A stretch of 64,000 bases of DNA from Voacanga thouarsii (GCA_026120185.1 JANUWF010002200.1:3904001-3968000); one strand, 5' to 3'; shown: positions 1 to 12,190, counted from the stretch's first letter. The notes: generated by a model from the letters alone, not told the origin. Numbers and translations: made by a program.

Positions 1-1317
1 ATGAAAGAAGCTGGTAATATCACTCTCTATCCTACTTTTTTTCCCATGACTTTGTCCTTGCACAACACTGTCCATTATACCCTGTAACTCTTCTTGCCGA
101 AGTTGTATTTGCCTTTGCCGTTGAAAATCTAATCTCTGACTTTCCAACTTAACATACATGTCAATACAATATTGCTGCAACAATCTTCCTGTATGCAAAA
201 GTATGGATAAGCTGTTACTTCTCATCTAAAATCTGTATGCATAATACTCACGCATAGAAATTGTTCCTTTCCTATCTCTTGGTTGATTTAGATCTGCAAG
301 AAGATGATTTTTGTTTGTTTATTACAGTTGTTAAGAGGTATTAATAGACAAGATATAAGTTTTAACAAAATCTTGAAGTTGTATTTATTAATTGAACTTA
401 CTTTTATCCTTCATGTCCAGTAATTCTGTTGTTGTCATTGCATGTCTTACATCAACCTCTGAGCTTTATTCTTTTTTTTTTCAGTTTTCTTCTCTTGCTG
501 GGATTATCTGTTTGTCTTCTTTGTATTCCTTCATGCCACCCAATTTCTTCAAATGGAAATAACAATGGATATTGTAATGGGTCGTAGCATCCATAATAAT
601 ATTGAACCTTATGAGCTTTCCCCTCTTTAGTATATACACGAATATGCCTACCATAACCATCACCAGATTCTTCATCTTCAATCCACAAAGCAGTAACTTG
701 TGATATAGATGGCTTATTATAAACACGTTGATCTGCACTTGCGTGACATTTTAGCAGAATTTGATATGAATCTAACTCATGAATATTCCTCAAACTACGA
801 AAAAAGCAAGCATATGGATTCTGTTCTAATGCCTCCATCAATTTTATAACAATAGTTTCTGCTAGTTTATCACAAATAGCGAGACGATTTTGAACTTCAT
901 TCTCTGTGTCATGAAAATATAATTGCAGGAACATTCCCTTCCCACTATGAGGCATTAATTCATGGATAAAATGATAAATTTGTCCCTAGACCTTAAACAC
1001 ATAGAATCCTTTCTTCTTTGTTGCCAATGATTTGTCGTATGAGATGCCAAGTGAAGTGAATGCAAACATGTTGTTGTATGTTCTCACAAACTTCCAAAAG
1101 AATGTGCTTCTTCAGACTCACCTAAAAATAATTGTATCAAAACATTAGGAAATTTGTTTTCATGTAGCAAAACTTCTCCATCAAAACAACAAAATTTAGA
1201 TGTTTCAGAATGAAACTTCTTTGCTTCACAATATTGACAATTTGGCTTCTTTGGTAGAGTATCACCTTCTTTAGCAAAGTTATCTAATAGAAATGTACTT
1301 GTATAGTATTTGCTCAA
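1..1317 (-). pseudogene. Helitron Rep/helicase fragment (Helitron-like N domain)
   Basis: This is a piece of a rolling-circle Helitron transposase read on the minus strand. From 1317 to 1084 there is a CxYC...AKKF...FCC zinc-binding segment. From 955 to 452 an open stretch of 167 codons contains QLYFHDTENEVQNR, NPYACFFRSLRNIHE, a PSISQVTALW block and LQYPLLFPFEEIGWHEGIQ. From about 240 to 1 the frame reads GRLLQQYCIDMYVKLES and further. These blocks occur in this order in plant Helitron proteins upstream of the HUH nuclease and helicase. The blocks are separated by non-matching sequence at about 250-450 and 955-1083, which could be introns or decay. The rest of the protein, if present, lies left of the window. 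No complete reading frame exists, so I call it a pseudogene. Confidence 0.8.
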
Positions 1318-1320
1318 TAT

Positions 1321-2204
1321 TATTCATAAATAATGTTGAATAATGTATGCTATACCTATTATACTTCATTATGAATTGTTTAGATTTAAATAATATTGCA
1401 ATAAACTTTTTACCTTACTTTAGTGGTATAGGTATTTAGTGGCATTTGTTAGTCTTGCTTTGTCTCTGAAACTTTTGTGTTCTTTTGGTTTTTTTGGTCT
1501 TACCAAAACCTAACTCTGAAAGTGAGAGTACAAAAATTAGTAATCATAGTAGGAGGAACAAAATTCAATTGAATGTTTGGTAATTAATTTAAAATAAGAG
1601 CATTCAAACTGTTTACGTAATAGAGTATTACATTGTAATTTTAGTAAGGTTAGGGGTAGCTAGTATACAAGAGTTTTGTAGCAATGGATGGATGTAGGTA
1701 CAATAGCAACCATATGCAAGTGGTCTAAAGCAAGGAGAACTTCAGCAACATAGAAGCTATAGCTGGAAAATGTTGAGACTCATCAGAAGATCTGTTGCCT
1801 AGCGAGTAAAATTGGGCATAACTAATGCTTATCAGTGTAGTTTTAAAAGAATTTATATAACCTACCTAGACATGTTAATATCCATGTAAATTATATGCTT
1901 CTTGTAGAGCAGCAGTAGAGTTTCCATTCTTTTTTTGTATTACCAATAAGTCTAGACATAATATACTTTAAAAAGTTTCAAAAGTTGCCCAAACTAAAAT
2001 GTTCAATAAATTCAAATCTCTCAAGGAACCCAAGAAAGTATCGATGTAATGATTTTTAGATGTCTTAGAATGCTAAATTCCTCTGAAATGGAGTTCTACA
2101 GCTATTTTGAATACTTCATTGGAAGTAGAATTTTAGGTGTGGAAATTGACTTGTACATAGTTTCTTCTATTGCATCATTAGGTTATTACAATAACTTAAT
2201 GATG
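1321..2204. other. Intergenic / Helitron interior, no gene seen
   Basis: AT-rich sequence without a supportable reading frame. The segment at about 1920-2030 resembles 4905-5020, the sequence just after the DUF2828 pseudogene. Both have a T-run followed by TGTAT, then AAAAAGTT, CCCAAACT and AAATGTTCA. It may therefore be the flank of an earlier duplicated copy. Confidence 0.4.
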
Positions 2205-4880
2205 TGAAGAATGGGAATACCAAATATTGCTGCAGGAGCATTGGCTCCTCATGAGATTATTGGTGACGGGCAGAAACAGAAGAGCATGCTTGAACGAAAA
2301 AAAAAAACAGAGGAAAAAAAAACGCAAGCCTTAAAAGCCGCACGGAAGCGTTAAGATCATACATTTGTGTGCTTTAAACCTACTAGGTTGAGTAGGAGTG
2401 GATTGAACTATAGGAAACCTTGCTTTGCCTTGCCCACTTGAAGAAGCTTCCGATTGAAAATCCGCTAGCCTCCTACTTCGCCTTGTTTGCATGAACGCCA
2501 AGCCTTTTAGCTCTCAGAATATGTCACTGCCTAACCTTTAGTCGGTTAACACAACGGTGAAGAAGAACGATCTCAAGTCTCCTTGATTCTCTTGCTATTG
2601 GTTAGCAAAGCTCCAAGGAGAACAAACATAAGTGAGGAGATGTGAGAGAGAGAGAACTGCGTGACTCTTGTTGTTGTTAGGGAGATTAGGGTTTTTCTTT
2701 CTCCAGAGACTTATTTATTGGTCAGCCAAAACTAGGTCTCTGATTATCTGATAAACATATCCCCGGGATATCATATTTTAAACACCCGGATGTTATCCTG
2801 AAAATAAGTTTGGCTTAACCCTAAACTCATCTGAATCGTATCTAGAAAAAACCCTACGGTCCAAGCTATTGGGCCGAAATAATATTTATTATTTTTCTTG
2901 GACCCAAAAGGCCCAAACTAATAAACATTAATTATTTATTTCCTAGGTTTATATAAATAACCCAATAAATAATTAATGAGTCCAAATGAACCGAAATAAT
3001 TAATCTTTAATTATTTATTTCTTGGGCTTATATAAATAACTCAATAAATAATTAAACATTAATTATTTCCCCTAGTTTAAGCCCAGGTTAATTTCCTAAT
3101 TATTCATACTGGACCTAGACCCTGAATAATTAATTAATCAATTAAATCAGATAATTAATTTCTCTCACCTCCTATTTTTATTTATTTATTTATTTTATTC
3201 CAGTCTAATAATAAATTAAACATCCTGAATAAAATAAAATAAAATAAAATAAAATCCTCTTGAACTGAGACCAATTCCTCAACCCAAAATTAGTTAGGAC
3301 TTATGGGCTATTCCGATGACCAAAAAGACACATCGCCTTAGCTGCTAAAATGACCAAAATACCCTTGCTATATAAATAGCTATATTTTGCATTTTAAATA
3401 TTTCTTAATATCACCGTAAGGAAATATTGACCCCAAGGATAATGCTGCATTAGTAAAGTCTCCGATCTACAGGTGAAATGACTAAAATACCTCTCTACAC
3501 ATCGCCGTACATTTAGAGAGGAAGAAGTGTATTAACACCCCTCTAAATGACATCTACCATCCTTAGGCTTCTAGTCCAATGATCCACAACTTCCTGGAGT
3601 GTTTCCGCTTTCCAAGAGAGCTACCCTAAAGTACACATCCTAGTCATGTTTCCCAGAGCCCGGGACATTTTAGATCATTCGGACAACCATAAGGGGCGAT
3701 ATAGTGTAAAAACTATCTTGTACAAGTCTGTCTTAACTAACTGGTTACATATACTCAATACATAAGTATATTGGTTCTACTATAGAACCTCAACTATAGC
3801 ATATCAAAGCATATGCTTCCAGCTTCGTCAGACCACCAACTCATACTCAAGTCATAGAATACTAGTCCACGCTGTAGCAGTAGTAGTCTAGGTTTCTATC
3901 ATATAGTACTTTTAGAAACCACTACTACAGGTCATGTCCCACATATTCGAAATACGCTTATGTCATGAAGTGAGTGGACTACTCACTAGCTAAAGGTAAG
4001 CTATTCCTCATTTGAAATTCATAATATAATAACCTAAATATGATGAGATTCCCAATCTCATCAATAGGTTAAGAACAAATGTTTATGTGTTAAATAACCC
4101 GTGATTCATACCTTACTGTGAAAGACCACCATTCACATGGATTATTTATTTAAACACAATGGGTCTGTTCCGAATGAAAATTGTGTACAAACAAAAAGTA
4201 AATTCACAAAAATTTCTGAAAATAAATTCTTTTATTAAAATATTCGATTTTACATCAGAAACCTAGTCTAAGAGAGCATACAATCCAACAATTGGGGCAT
4301 TGAAGGATGAAAATGGTGGTGAATTTGTTAGCTACAGTGGAAAAGAATGGTTGATGATATAGCTAAGAAGGGAGAATTGAGTAATTGCATTCAAGTGTGT
4401 GATGTTTTAGGTAGTATGCATGGGATACTGGAAGTATTTGTTACCCTTAACATATTAGTTTCTAAACTGAGTGATCAATCATAAAAGGGAACTTGATTAC
4501 ATTTGCTGAGGATCCTGAGGGTGAAACCCTCAAGAAAGACAAAGTTTGTGAGAAATGTGAAATGGAGTAACACCAGATATTTCAAATATGTTTTTGATAC
4601 CATTTTAGCCGTAGGTGTTGGGGAAAAACTGAAACAGGAACACTTGGTTAAAAGGGTGTTTGTATTCTGCAACATGGAATTTAATAAAGAATCTCATAAT
4701 CTATGGAAGATAGATTATCAAGCTATATAGAGAAAATTGAATGAGAATGCCTACAAATATCTTCCAGAAATTGTGTTTTGGAACTTCAGAGATTTAAGGT
4801 CTACTCTAGTTGTGGTAAAGCAAAGTGGTGTGGCAGTTGTGAGTGGCTTCTCTAAAAAAACCTTTCACAATTTTCTTTTC
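2205..4880 (+). pseudogene. DUF2828 (vWA-like) protein pseudogene, split by a solo LTR
   Basis: Two pieces of one host-type gene flank the solo LTR at 2264-4290. Piece one (about 2205-2263) reads IAAGALAPHEIIG. Piece two (4291-4880) continues in the same frame when the duplicated ATTGG is counted once. It then gives QWKRMVDDIAKKGELSNC, CDVLGSMHG (the vWA-type metal-site region of this family, normally CDVSGSM), KTKFVRNVKWSN, VKRVFVFCNMEF, EIVFWNFRD and VAVVSGFSK. This is the C-terminal half of plant DUF2828/DUF7788 proteins, whose function is poorly known. At least two frame changes are needed, there is a stop after IDYQAI (about 4728), and the N-terminal half is missing. It is a dead fragment, perhaps carried in by the neighbouring Helitron. 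Confidence 0.75.
2264..4290 (-). mobile_element. Solo LTR of copia family 1 (copy A), TSD ATTGG
   Basis: This 2027-bp copy closely follows the LTRs at 41820-43866 and 51654-53702 along its whole length. It starts TGACGGG and ends CAATCCAACA, so on the minus strand it runs TGTTGG to a terminal CA. It is flanked by a perfect 5-bp duplication ATTGG (2259-2263 and 4291-4295). No internal retrotransposon sequence adjoins it. It is therefore a solo LTR left by recombination between two LTRs. Confidence 0.93.
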
Positions 4881-4904
4881 TATAGATGACTACTACAATA
4901 CAAT

Positions 4905-5095
4905 TTCTACCTTTTTTTTGTATCAAGAATAAGCGTACACACAATACACAGTAAAAAGTTCAAAAACTTACCCAAACTTAAATGTTCATTATTTGGACAA
5001 ATTACAACAAAAACTAATGCCAAGAGAAAACACCATAGAGTTTGTAGAAGCACAAATAAGTTCCATGGAGCAAATTATGGTATCCCACTAAGAAG
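4905..5095. repeat. Dispersed direct repeat, partner at 6515-6615
   Basis: The block GTTTGTAGAAGCACAAATAA followed by GTT(C/A)CATG occurs at about 5040-5070 and again at about 6568-6600. It is preceded in both places by TTGGACAAATTACAA. The left part also resembles 1920-2030. The duplicated sequence is not coding in any frame I can recognise. Confidence 0.7.
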
Positions 5096-5540
5096 GATGT
5101 AAAGAATAACTCTAGCACAAAAAAAGTTCCGTACATAAAGTCATTATGGGCATGCAGTCAAACCAAAATTTTTTATATCTTCACGGTGCCAACTTTTAAT
5201 GTTTTACGCATAATTTTCTATGTACTGGTCCAAATGATGTCAAATTTATTTTAAAATGTCCCCAAGACATTTATGTACAAGTCCAAGTTCATAAGACTTC
5301 AAAAATAGTTGCTATTTTGTACAGTTTAATCAACAAATAGACATGTGAGCAATTACAATTTTCGAAAACTAACTATGAGTACCTTTAGTGTTATTTCAAT
5401 GTAGGAGTTTTTATGCATCAAAAACCCACCAAACTTATACCAAATAATTTCTAACATCAAAGTCTTGAGATTAGGTAACTGCATTAGAGATCACAACCAT
5501 CCTTAAGGACATTTTGGAGTAAAATAGCCTGGACAGTTAA

Positions 5541-5757
5541 ACTGCACAAAATAGCATCCCTGTTTTTACTATTTAGTGATCACAACTTTACATAGGTGGC
5601 TTCTATAAATTTTCCTGCATAACATATGATATGTAAGCTTCCCTAAACCTTTTTTTACTTCTGCATGAAGGAGTTTTATTGAGTCGTTCAAGCCAGCCCT
5701 TCTGAAAACATTCAAATAGCCACCACCATTCAAGAATGCAAAAGAGAATTTCAGCAA
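5541..5757 (-). pseudogene. Unidentified duplicated gene-like fragment, copy 1
   Basis: Minus-strand frame of about 60 codons containing RRAGLNDSIKLLHAEVKK and MLCRKIYRSHLCK. A second copy at 6235-6415 keeps the same frame (RRAGLNDCLKHLHLDIKQ, MLCRKIYRNHLCK). Conservation of the frame suggests both derive from a coding exon. I do not recognise the family. There is no plausible start or splice context, so each is a fragment. Confidence 0.4.
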
Positions 5758-6234
5758 CTTTATGATGGAAATTTTGATTTTCTTTTCATTTTATGACTTC
5801 TTCTTTATTTTGTTATAAATACTGTATAATCAATCTCTAATCTGTTTTTCTCTTTTTGTTCTTTCTTTTTTTATTTTTATTTTTGATGTGATATTGATGA
5901 ATTTACTCTTTCTACGTCGAAAAGTATTCCAAACGATTACATTGCTATTGTTTCAAGGTAAATTTTAAATATTTATGAATTCTGAAAATTATACTCCTTT
6001 TCCAATTCCTTCCCTTCCTGCTCCCCTAAGTGACAAACCCATTCTGTATTAAGAATTTTTTTTTAAAACCTAGATTGTTGGTATGACAGTTGGAAAAATG
6101 ATTCTGTTGGAGAGGTAACTTATTTTAAAAGCTACTAATGTTTTAAAATTTAGAATTTCTTAACAGTACCCTACAAATAAATCCAAGGAAATTGCATATG
6201 GCCTAAGACCATTTTAACGTAAAACAACCAGCAC

Positions 6235-6415
6235 ACTTAAACTGCACAAAATAAAATTTGTGTTTTTACCATTTAATGAACACACCTTTACATAGGTGGT
6301 TTCTATAAATTTTCCTGCATAACATATCATATCTAAGCTTCCTTAAAACTTGTTTAATATCCAAATGAAGGTGTTTTAGGCAGTCGTTGAGCCCAGCTCT
6401 TCTCAAAACATCGCA
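6235..6415 (-). pseudogene. Unidentified duplicated gene-like fragment, copy 2
   Basis: Second copy of the fragment at 5541-5757, with many substitutions but few that stop the frame. The shared DNA includes TTTACATAGGTGG and TTCTATAAATTTTCCTGCAT. The spacing between the copies (about 710 bp) differs from that of the neighbouring repeat pair (about 1530 bp). The region was therefore shuffled rather than simply duplicated in tandem. Confidence 0.4.
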
Positions 6416-6924
6416 ATATATATCTAGGTTGAACTATTTTCATTCAGTGCCTTGCAAATAGATCAAAGGAATTTGGATATAGCCAAATTACAAATTAGAA
6501 GTTTACAAATTACTACTTCTAAATATTTTACTTGGACAAATTACAATGAAATCTAATGGCTAAAGGAAAAAACATAGAGTTTGTAGAAGCACAAATAAGT
6601 TACATGAAGCAAGGAGCATTATAAATGTTGTTTCAGTAATATCATGTGCATTACTTTTCTTGCATATTCTGTATTATTACAATGTAAGACATCGAATTGA
6701 TTCATGTAAAGACTTTTTTACACTAAAGTGAAAGGAATATTTATAATTTTTTATGCAGTTGCTTAGTCAACTATTTATTTTTTTCTAACCTGATGCAGGG
6801 CTGTTTGGTGCAGACAAAGGTTCAACTTCATTTTCTCTTACAAGAGATGTATAACCTAAATATATAAAGTATGTTGTGTTAAAAATAGCTATATCATACT
6901 TGTAATGATAGAATTTGAGGATTA

Positions 6925-7069
<145 letters not shown>

Positions 7070-7610
7070 GTACATACCTGCATTAATGTTGTAGATATCT
7101 TCCAACATGGTTAGACAATCACCACAAAGTTTTTTTAATGGCATCTAATGCAAAGGAAAACTTACTTTGTTAAACATATAACAAGTAATAAATTGTCTCA
7201 TATTAAAAATAAATTGTACCTTCATTATTTCTATGATGCCAATGAAATCTTTCATTGTCAACACATGTGTTTGATGATGACCCTAAGTAAAAAGGCACCA
7301 TAAGTTAATTACAACTATTGAAATGTGATCATAATTTTCAATTACAATTATATGTATTATCTGTACATTTGACTTAAAGAAGGAAAAATTTACCTTTTTC
7401 ACTGATACTGAATTTACTGACAATTTCTTTCAGCTTTTTGTTTTTCAGCAATTCATTTCTTTCCTTTCACACAACTATATGAAAAAAATCTAATTTAATT
7501 AATTAAATATTTGAACATACATCTTTCAGCAGTTTCGTTTCGCTCATGAATAACGAATGGCTTATGCAAACCTGAGTAAAATAAAAAATTTCAATACTGA
7601 TATTGCAAAT

Positions 7611-8200
7611 TTACATTTTAATGTGTATACATATATACATACACACATGCCAAAAAATTAAACTGAAAATACTAAATAATTTAGAAAAAATAAACTTACC
7701 TGATTTAAGTGTTGTCCTTTTTTGTTCAAAATCAATCTCAATTGGATGTTGACGACTGAATTCAATTCTTCCAACAATCATTTCATCAACAACACTTTTG
7801 CTTGTATGTGAATAATTTCTAGATGTACTTGCATTTTGTTGGCTATGAATTGAGACACTTTGATCATTCCTTTGGATATTCACTATCCTTTGTTGACAGT
7901 GGTAAGCATTTTCACATATATAAATTTGCTTCCTAAGTGTTGGCTCCAAATCATTGATATCTGGTTGTGTAAATTCCTTTGGATCAAACTTTTTACCAAC
8001 CATTTCTTCCTGTGTACTTCCATCACATGTCTTTCTCTTTCGTTTATCTGTTTGCTGAAGCATCCTTTTGTTCCTTGCATATCGTTCTCTCCTTTCAGCT
8101 AACAACCTGCTTCTTTCAAATTCTGGCATCGTTGCATATCTCTCTCTTTATTTTCTTAATTGATCAGCCTTTGCAACTTGTGATGATTCTTTTTTAGAGC
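7611..8200 (-). pseudogene. Helitron protein N-terminal fragment
   Basis: A minus-strand frame (8129 down to about 7690) reads FERSRLLAERRERYARNKRM, then a charged, low-complexity stretch. Upstream, after a stop, another RERYA motif is seen (QLRK, stop, RERYAT). Repeated RRERYA-type basic segments are common at the N-terminus of plant Helitron transposases and related ORFs. Its orientation matches the Helitron pieces at 1-1317, so they may be one element stretched by later insertions. The assignment is by motif style only. Confidence 0.45.
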
Positions 8201-9334
8201 TTTCTCTTAGTATTTGTTTTTTTGATTTTTTATGCATCATGCTATATTTTTTAATAGTACCAAAAATGATCTAATCGCACTTAATTCATTTCAACTTCAT
8301 CATATTTCAGCAATTATGCATCATCAAATAACTATAATGAACTATGTCACATGAAATAGTAGAAAACAACAAATTAACATCACAGTTTCCACAAAATAGA
8401 GAAAACATCATATTAGAGTAAAAAATGAGTATCGAACTTGTTGAAACAAACAATGAAGTTAAAAACTTACTTGCAAAAATTTCTTGTATAATCCTCTTTC
8501 TATTTTGTTGTGTACCACATGTAAAAAAAAAATGTAAAAATATACTTAAAAATGTCTAAAATATAAATTATTTTAATATAATATGTATGTTTTTGTACAC
8601 AGAGAAAATATTTTTGGCATATAATTATAAAAAAAAATCTAAACATTAAAAGTTTATGCTTCAAAACTAAAAACACATGTACAAGAACAAAAAAGTAACA
8701 TGCACTGACAAATCATTGTAGAACCAGGTGTTAAGAACACATCCAAACTAAAATAACTATATTTCATTGAACCAAAATATAATATCTATGTTTTTAACAT
8801 ACAAAAACATTATATTTGACATACGATTATTAAAAATTCATTTGAACACGAAAAACTTATGGTCTAAAAGAAAAAATACATATATAAAAACAGACAGCTA
8901 ACATGCATTGCCAAACCATTCTACAATTAGGAACTAAAAATAAATCCAAACTCAATTAAGCGTATTTAATTCACCTTGAATGCCAGCAACCTTCAACAAG
9001 CAGGAAAGACAGAGAAAGCAAACAACCACCAAAGAAACTTTTGAAAAACAATCGAAAAGAGTAGTATTCAAAAAAAACTTATATATACTCCAACATTGCA
9101 TATGTCAGAAAGACTAATATAACCCTACCCCACTATCATCTCATAAGTCAAACATTCAATATAAGCAAGACATTTTAGATAATCAACATCCCACTACCAA
9201 ATAGTAAATTAGTACTATACCAAATTTGTAAATATCTGCTTTGTACACTTGTCAACCAGTTGCTACACTTGTCATCCAGTTGGGGGTACTATTCATGCAC
9301 AAATGGTTGCTAAAATCTATGCAAGTATGGTGGT
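8201..9334. other. AT-rich stretch without a recognisable gene
   Basis: No supportable reading frame, repeat boundary or RNA gene. Two similar blocks (about 8510-8720 and 8755-8925; each with ATATAAT, ATGTTTTT and ACATGCA(C/T)TG(A/C)CAAA) suggest an old local duplication. Confidence 0.4.
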
Positions 9335-9844
9335 TCAGGCATGCTTCTTCCAGTTGTGGGAATTGGTAGAATGGTCTTGGATTCTAATCTGATCGACCTC
9401 AATTACCTCCGCTGTGTTGTTCACCAAACATTTTGAATGCACCCAACTGGATAATTTCTTAACCCACATGAATCGACCTAAGCCACCACAATCAATGGCT
9501 ACTCTATCCCTGAGAAGACGCAGGTCTTCATCAACAAGCACGACTTAAGATGTTGATGATCTAAAAATAAGAAACCAGCTGAATACAATCTTGGATAAGC
9601 CCTCTAGTTGCAGTCGGGGTCTGTAGGTGTGGCAGGGAAAGAAGGTAAATTGGTTGACCCAAAAGTGGAATTGATTGAGGATGAAGATGGAGGTGATTAT
9701 AAGATTACAAAGCCCAACAAAGTTAGTGAAAAACTAAGAACCTCCCACCCAATCCCCATGCCCAAATTCTTTTTTCTTCCGACTCCTTTCCCCAGATTTT
9801 TCTATCACCTTGCTTCGGATACTGTTCATGATACAAAGATTTGA
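9335..9844. other. Unrecognised gene-like fragments in opposite strands
   Basis: A 68-codon minus-strand frame (9541-9335, non-ATG start) reads DEDLRLLRDRV and FMWVKKLSSWVHSKCLVNN. It looks coding in composition, but I cannot name the family. Next to it, a plus-strand frame (9608-9844) reads GKEGKLVDPKVELIEDEDGG and DYKITKPNKVSEKLR, then passes into a DELLA-like piece, FYHLASDTVH. These are probably exon fragments of unrelated host genes. No gene model can be drawn. Confidence 0.35.
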
Positions 9845-10290
9845 TCACCCTTTATATTGTAGCTGTTGGGACAAAGAATTGATAAACATTTTTGTCTGCC
9901 TCGGCCGAGATAAAAGGCCTCAAACCATATATCTAAGAGGAGATGTCTTTTGGAGCAGCTAAAGGAACTGTCTAAACGCATCCGGCTCCTTTCTTCTTTC
10001 TTCCAACTCCTTTCCCCAGATTCTTCTGTCACCTTGCTTCGGAGACTGTTTATTATAATCCTTCAGATCTTTCCTCTTGGCTTGAGTCTATGATTTGTGA
10101 GCTCAACTCGGAGGGTTCTTCTTTGCCTGATTCCTCTACTATTGCCTCTTTGGATAATAGTAGTAGTACAAATACTAAGAAAGCTTGCTGCGAAGAAAAT
10201 CTTGAATCCTTGAATCTATTGAAGAATCACTTATTAGAAGAAAAATCCATGGTTGGACATCACCGATTCCTCAAAAAGGGAGAAAGTTGA
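9765..10290 (+). pseudogene. DELLA (GRAS) protein N-terminal fragments, duplicated
   Basis: The frame at about 10020-10290 reads HLASETVYYNPSDLSSWLES, then MICELN and a Ser-rich tail. This matches the conserved TVHYNP segment and following helix of DELLA gibberellin-response repressors. A partial copy lies just upstream (about 9765-9835: PFPRFFYHLASDTVHD), sharing CTCCTTTCCCCAGATT and CACCTTGCTTCGGA at DNA level. Neither DELLA domain proper nor the GRAS domain is present, and the frame stops at 10288. Dead fragments; recognition rests on about 30 residues. Confidence 0.55.
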
Positions 10291-10461
10291 AAGCACCTCA
10301 GGTTGTGAGTAATTGAAAAAGTACACATTTCACGTGATCATTGTCAAGTGCAGAAGGAAGTTTCTCTGCACCTCATTGGCCAAAAAATTTGTAAGAAGAC
10401 ATAAATAGCCTTATTGACAAAAAATGAACAGTGTTCTCCAACTCGTTTTTCTCTATATAGA

Positions 10462-10464
<3 letters not shown>

Positions 10465-10507
<43 letters not shown>
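10465..10507. repeat. (TA)n microsatellite
   Basis: Uninterrupted AT/TA dinucleotide tract of about 21 units. Confidence 0.95.
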
Positions 10508-10510
<3 letters not shown>

Positions 10511-11487
10511 TTTCTCACTTCGCTACTACTAGAAATGTAAATACTCCTAAAATGTTGTAGTAAAGTTTTCATAACATTTCTTTTCATAACTAACACCGCG
10601 GATCTATGTTCTTTTTTTTTTTTTTTTCATTTATCCTAATAGTATATTGTACTCCCTTTATCACTAACATAGCCGCTCTCTAAAGGTGCGTATAAGGCTC
10701 ATTTCTTAAGAGAGGTTTGAATCCGGAACGTCAATATAAAAATCAAAATACCAACAATCTCAACCAACTCAAGAGACTAGCTGTGCTTAATTCAATATTC
10801 AACTTTATACAAAATCAAAATTGATAATATAACATAAAATATGTGGATAAACAACTATTTTGTATCAAATCTCTAATTATACATAAATAATACATAACAG
10901 GTGCATTAACATTTTATGATATTAGGTGTGATATTTGAATTTTTTTTTTCCAAATTATTTTTCATTTAAAGGATTTAAGGAGATATTTATTATTTTTCCT
11001 TTAAATTCTATCATTTTATTATTATTTAACTAAAAAATTGATATTAATTGTTTTACATATTATTTTAGAGAACCAAAAAGATTAGTTTAGTCATTTTCTC
11101 TTCCAAAATCAGCAGATTTCAAGGTTTTCTTAATTTTTGTGTTTTTTCCAAATATTACAAATATCGAATTTGAACATTTATGTTCCTAATTGTCTAAAAA
11201 TAAATATTCATTTCTCTAACACAAATAGATTTTTCTTCTAAACTCCTATAACTAATCTTTTTCACTTAAGCATAAACTTCACTAATCCATGTCTCACCAT
11301 TAATCTTTTTAAATAATAAACATATAGTAATATCTTATTTATAATTAAATATTCTTAAATCTTTATATTAGATTAAAAATGAAATATTTAAATTTAAATT
11401 GAAGAAATATATTATTTTTTTAAAATGTCAAATATTTTTGAGATATCTTAATAAGAATAAGAGTTAAATTAAAAGAAAATAATATTG
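10508..11487. other. AT-rich intergenic sequence, no gene seen
   Basis: Very AT-rich, with many stops in all frames and homopolymer runs (T-run at 10612-10627). No transposon motif was recognised. Confidence 0.4.
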
Positions 11488-12190
11488 TGCTCTTATAGGA
11501 TTGATAATCGGATATATAAATTCTTAATTTTGATAATTAGGTATTTGTACTTTTATAAAATTGACAATCGAAAACTTTAATTTTAACAATTAGGTACGTG
11601 AACTTTTAATTTGATAATTAAGTACTTGTCTGTACTTTTATACGATTGAAAATCGAGTACCTACTAACGAAATAATTAACAAATTTAATGGAAAATATCT
11701 GTGGTTTCTATTTATCATATTTAAAAATATGAATGTATGAACATCATACACAATTACACGAACATCACATACTACAATTGTATGAACATAATGAAAGAGG
11801 TTAAATTTAAAATCGGGTGTGATATTCATGTAACCATATGTGATATTTATACATTTATATTTTTAAATTTGACCAGTAAAATTTACAAATAAATTTATTA
11901 AAATTGTTAATTATTCTATTATTGGATATTCGATTGTCAATCGTATAAGAGTACATATACCTAATTATCAAAATTAAAAATTCAATATCTAATTGTCAAT
12001 CGTATAAAAATATATGTACTTAATTGTTAATGATAGAAAAATATATGTATCTAATTGTCAAAATTAAAAGTTCAAATACCTTATTATTAATTATATAAAA
12101 GTGCACACACACATATATATAATTAATTAATTAACTATTAAAACAAAAAGCTTAAATATTTGATTTTCAATCGTATAAAACTATATAGAT
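11488..12190. repeat. Fold-back / MITE-like element with subterminal repeats
   Basis: The left arm (about 11488-11660) carries several spaced copies of a unit like TTGATAATTAGGTA, TTGTACTTTTAT and GATTGACAATCG. The right arm (about 11925-12190) carries the same words inverted: CGATTGTCAATCGTATAA, ATATGTAC, TAATTGTCAAAATTAAAA. The arms can pair over most of their length around a ~260-bp centre. This resembles non-autonomous DNA transposons with repeated subterminal motifs. No target duplication was identified. Confidence 0.6.

Noticed and set aside
4503..4730. Small plus-strand gene of 75 codons
   Set aside because: It is one open piece of the DUF2828 pseudogene; matching sequence continues on both sides through stops and frame changes, and the apparent start is not an ATG with gene context.
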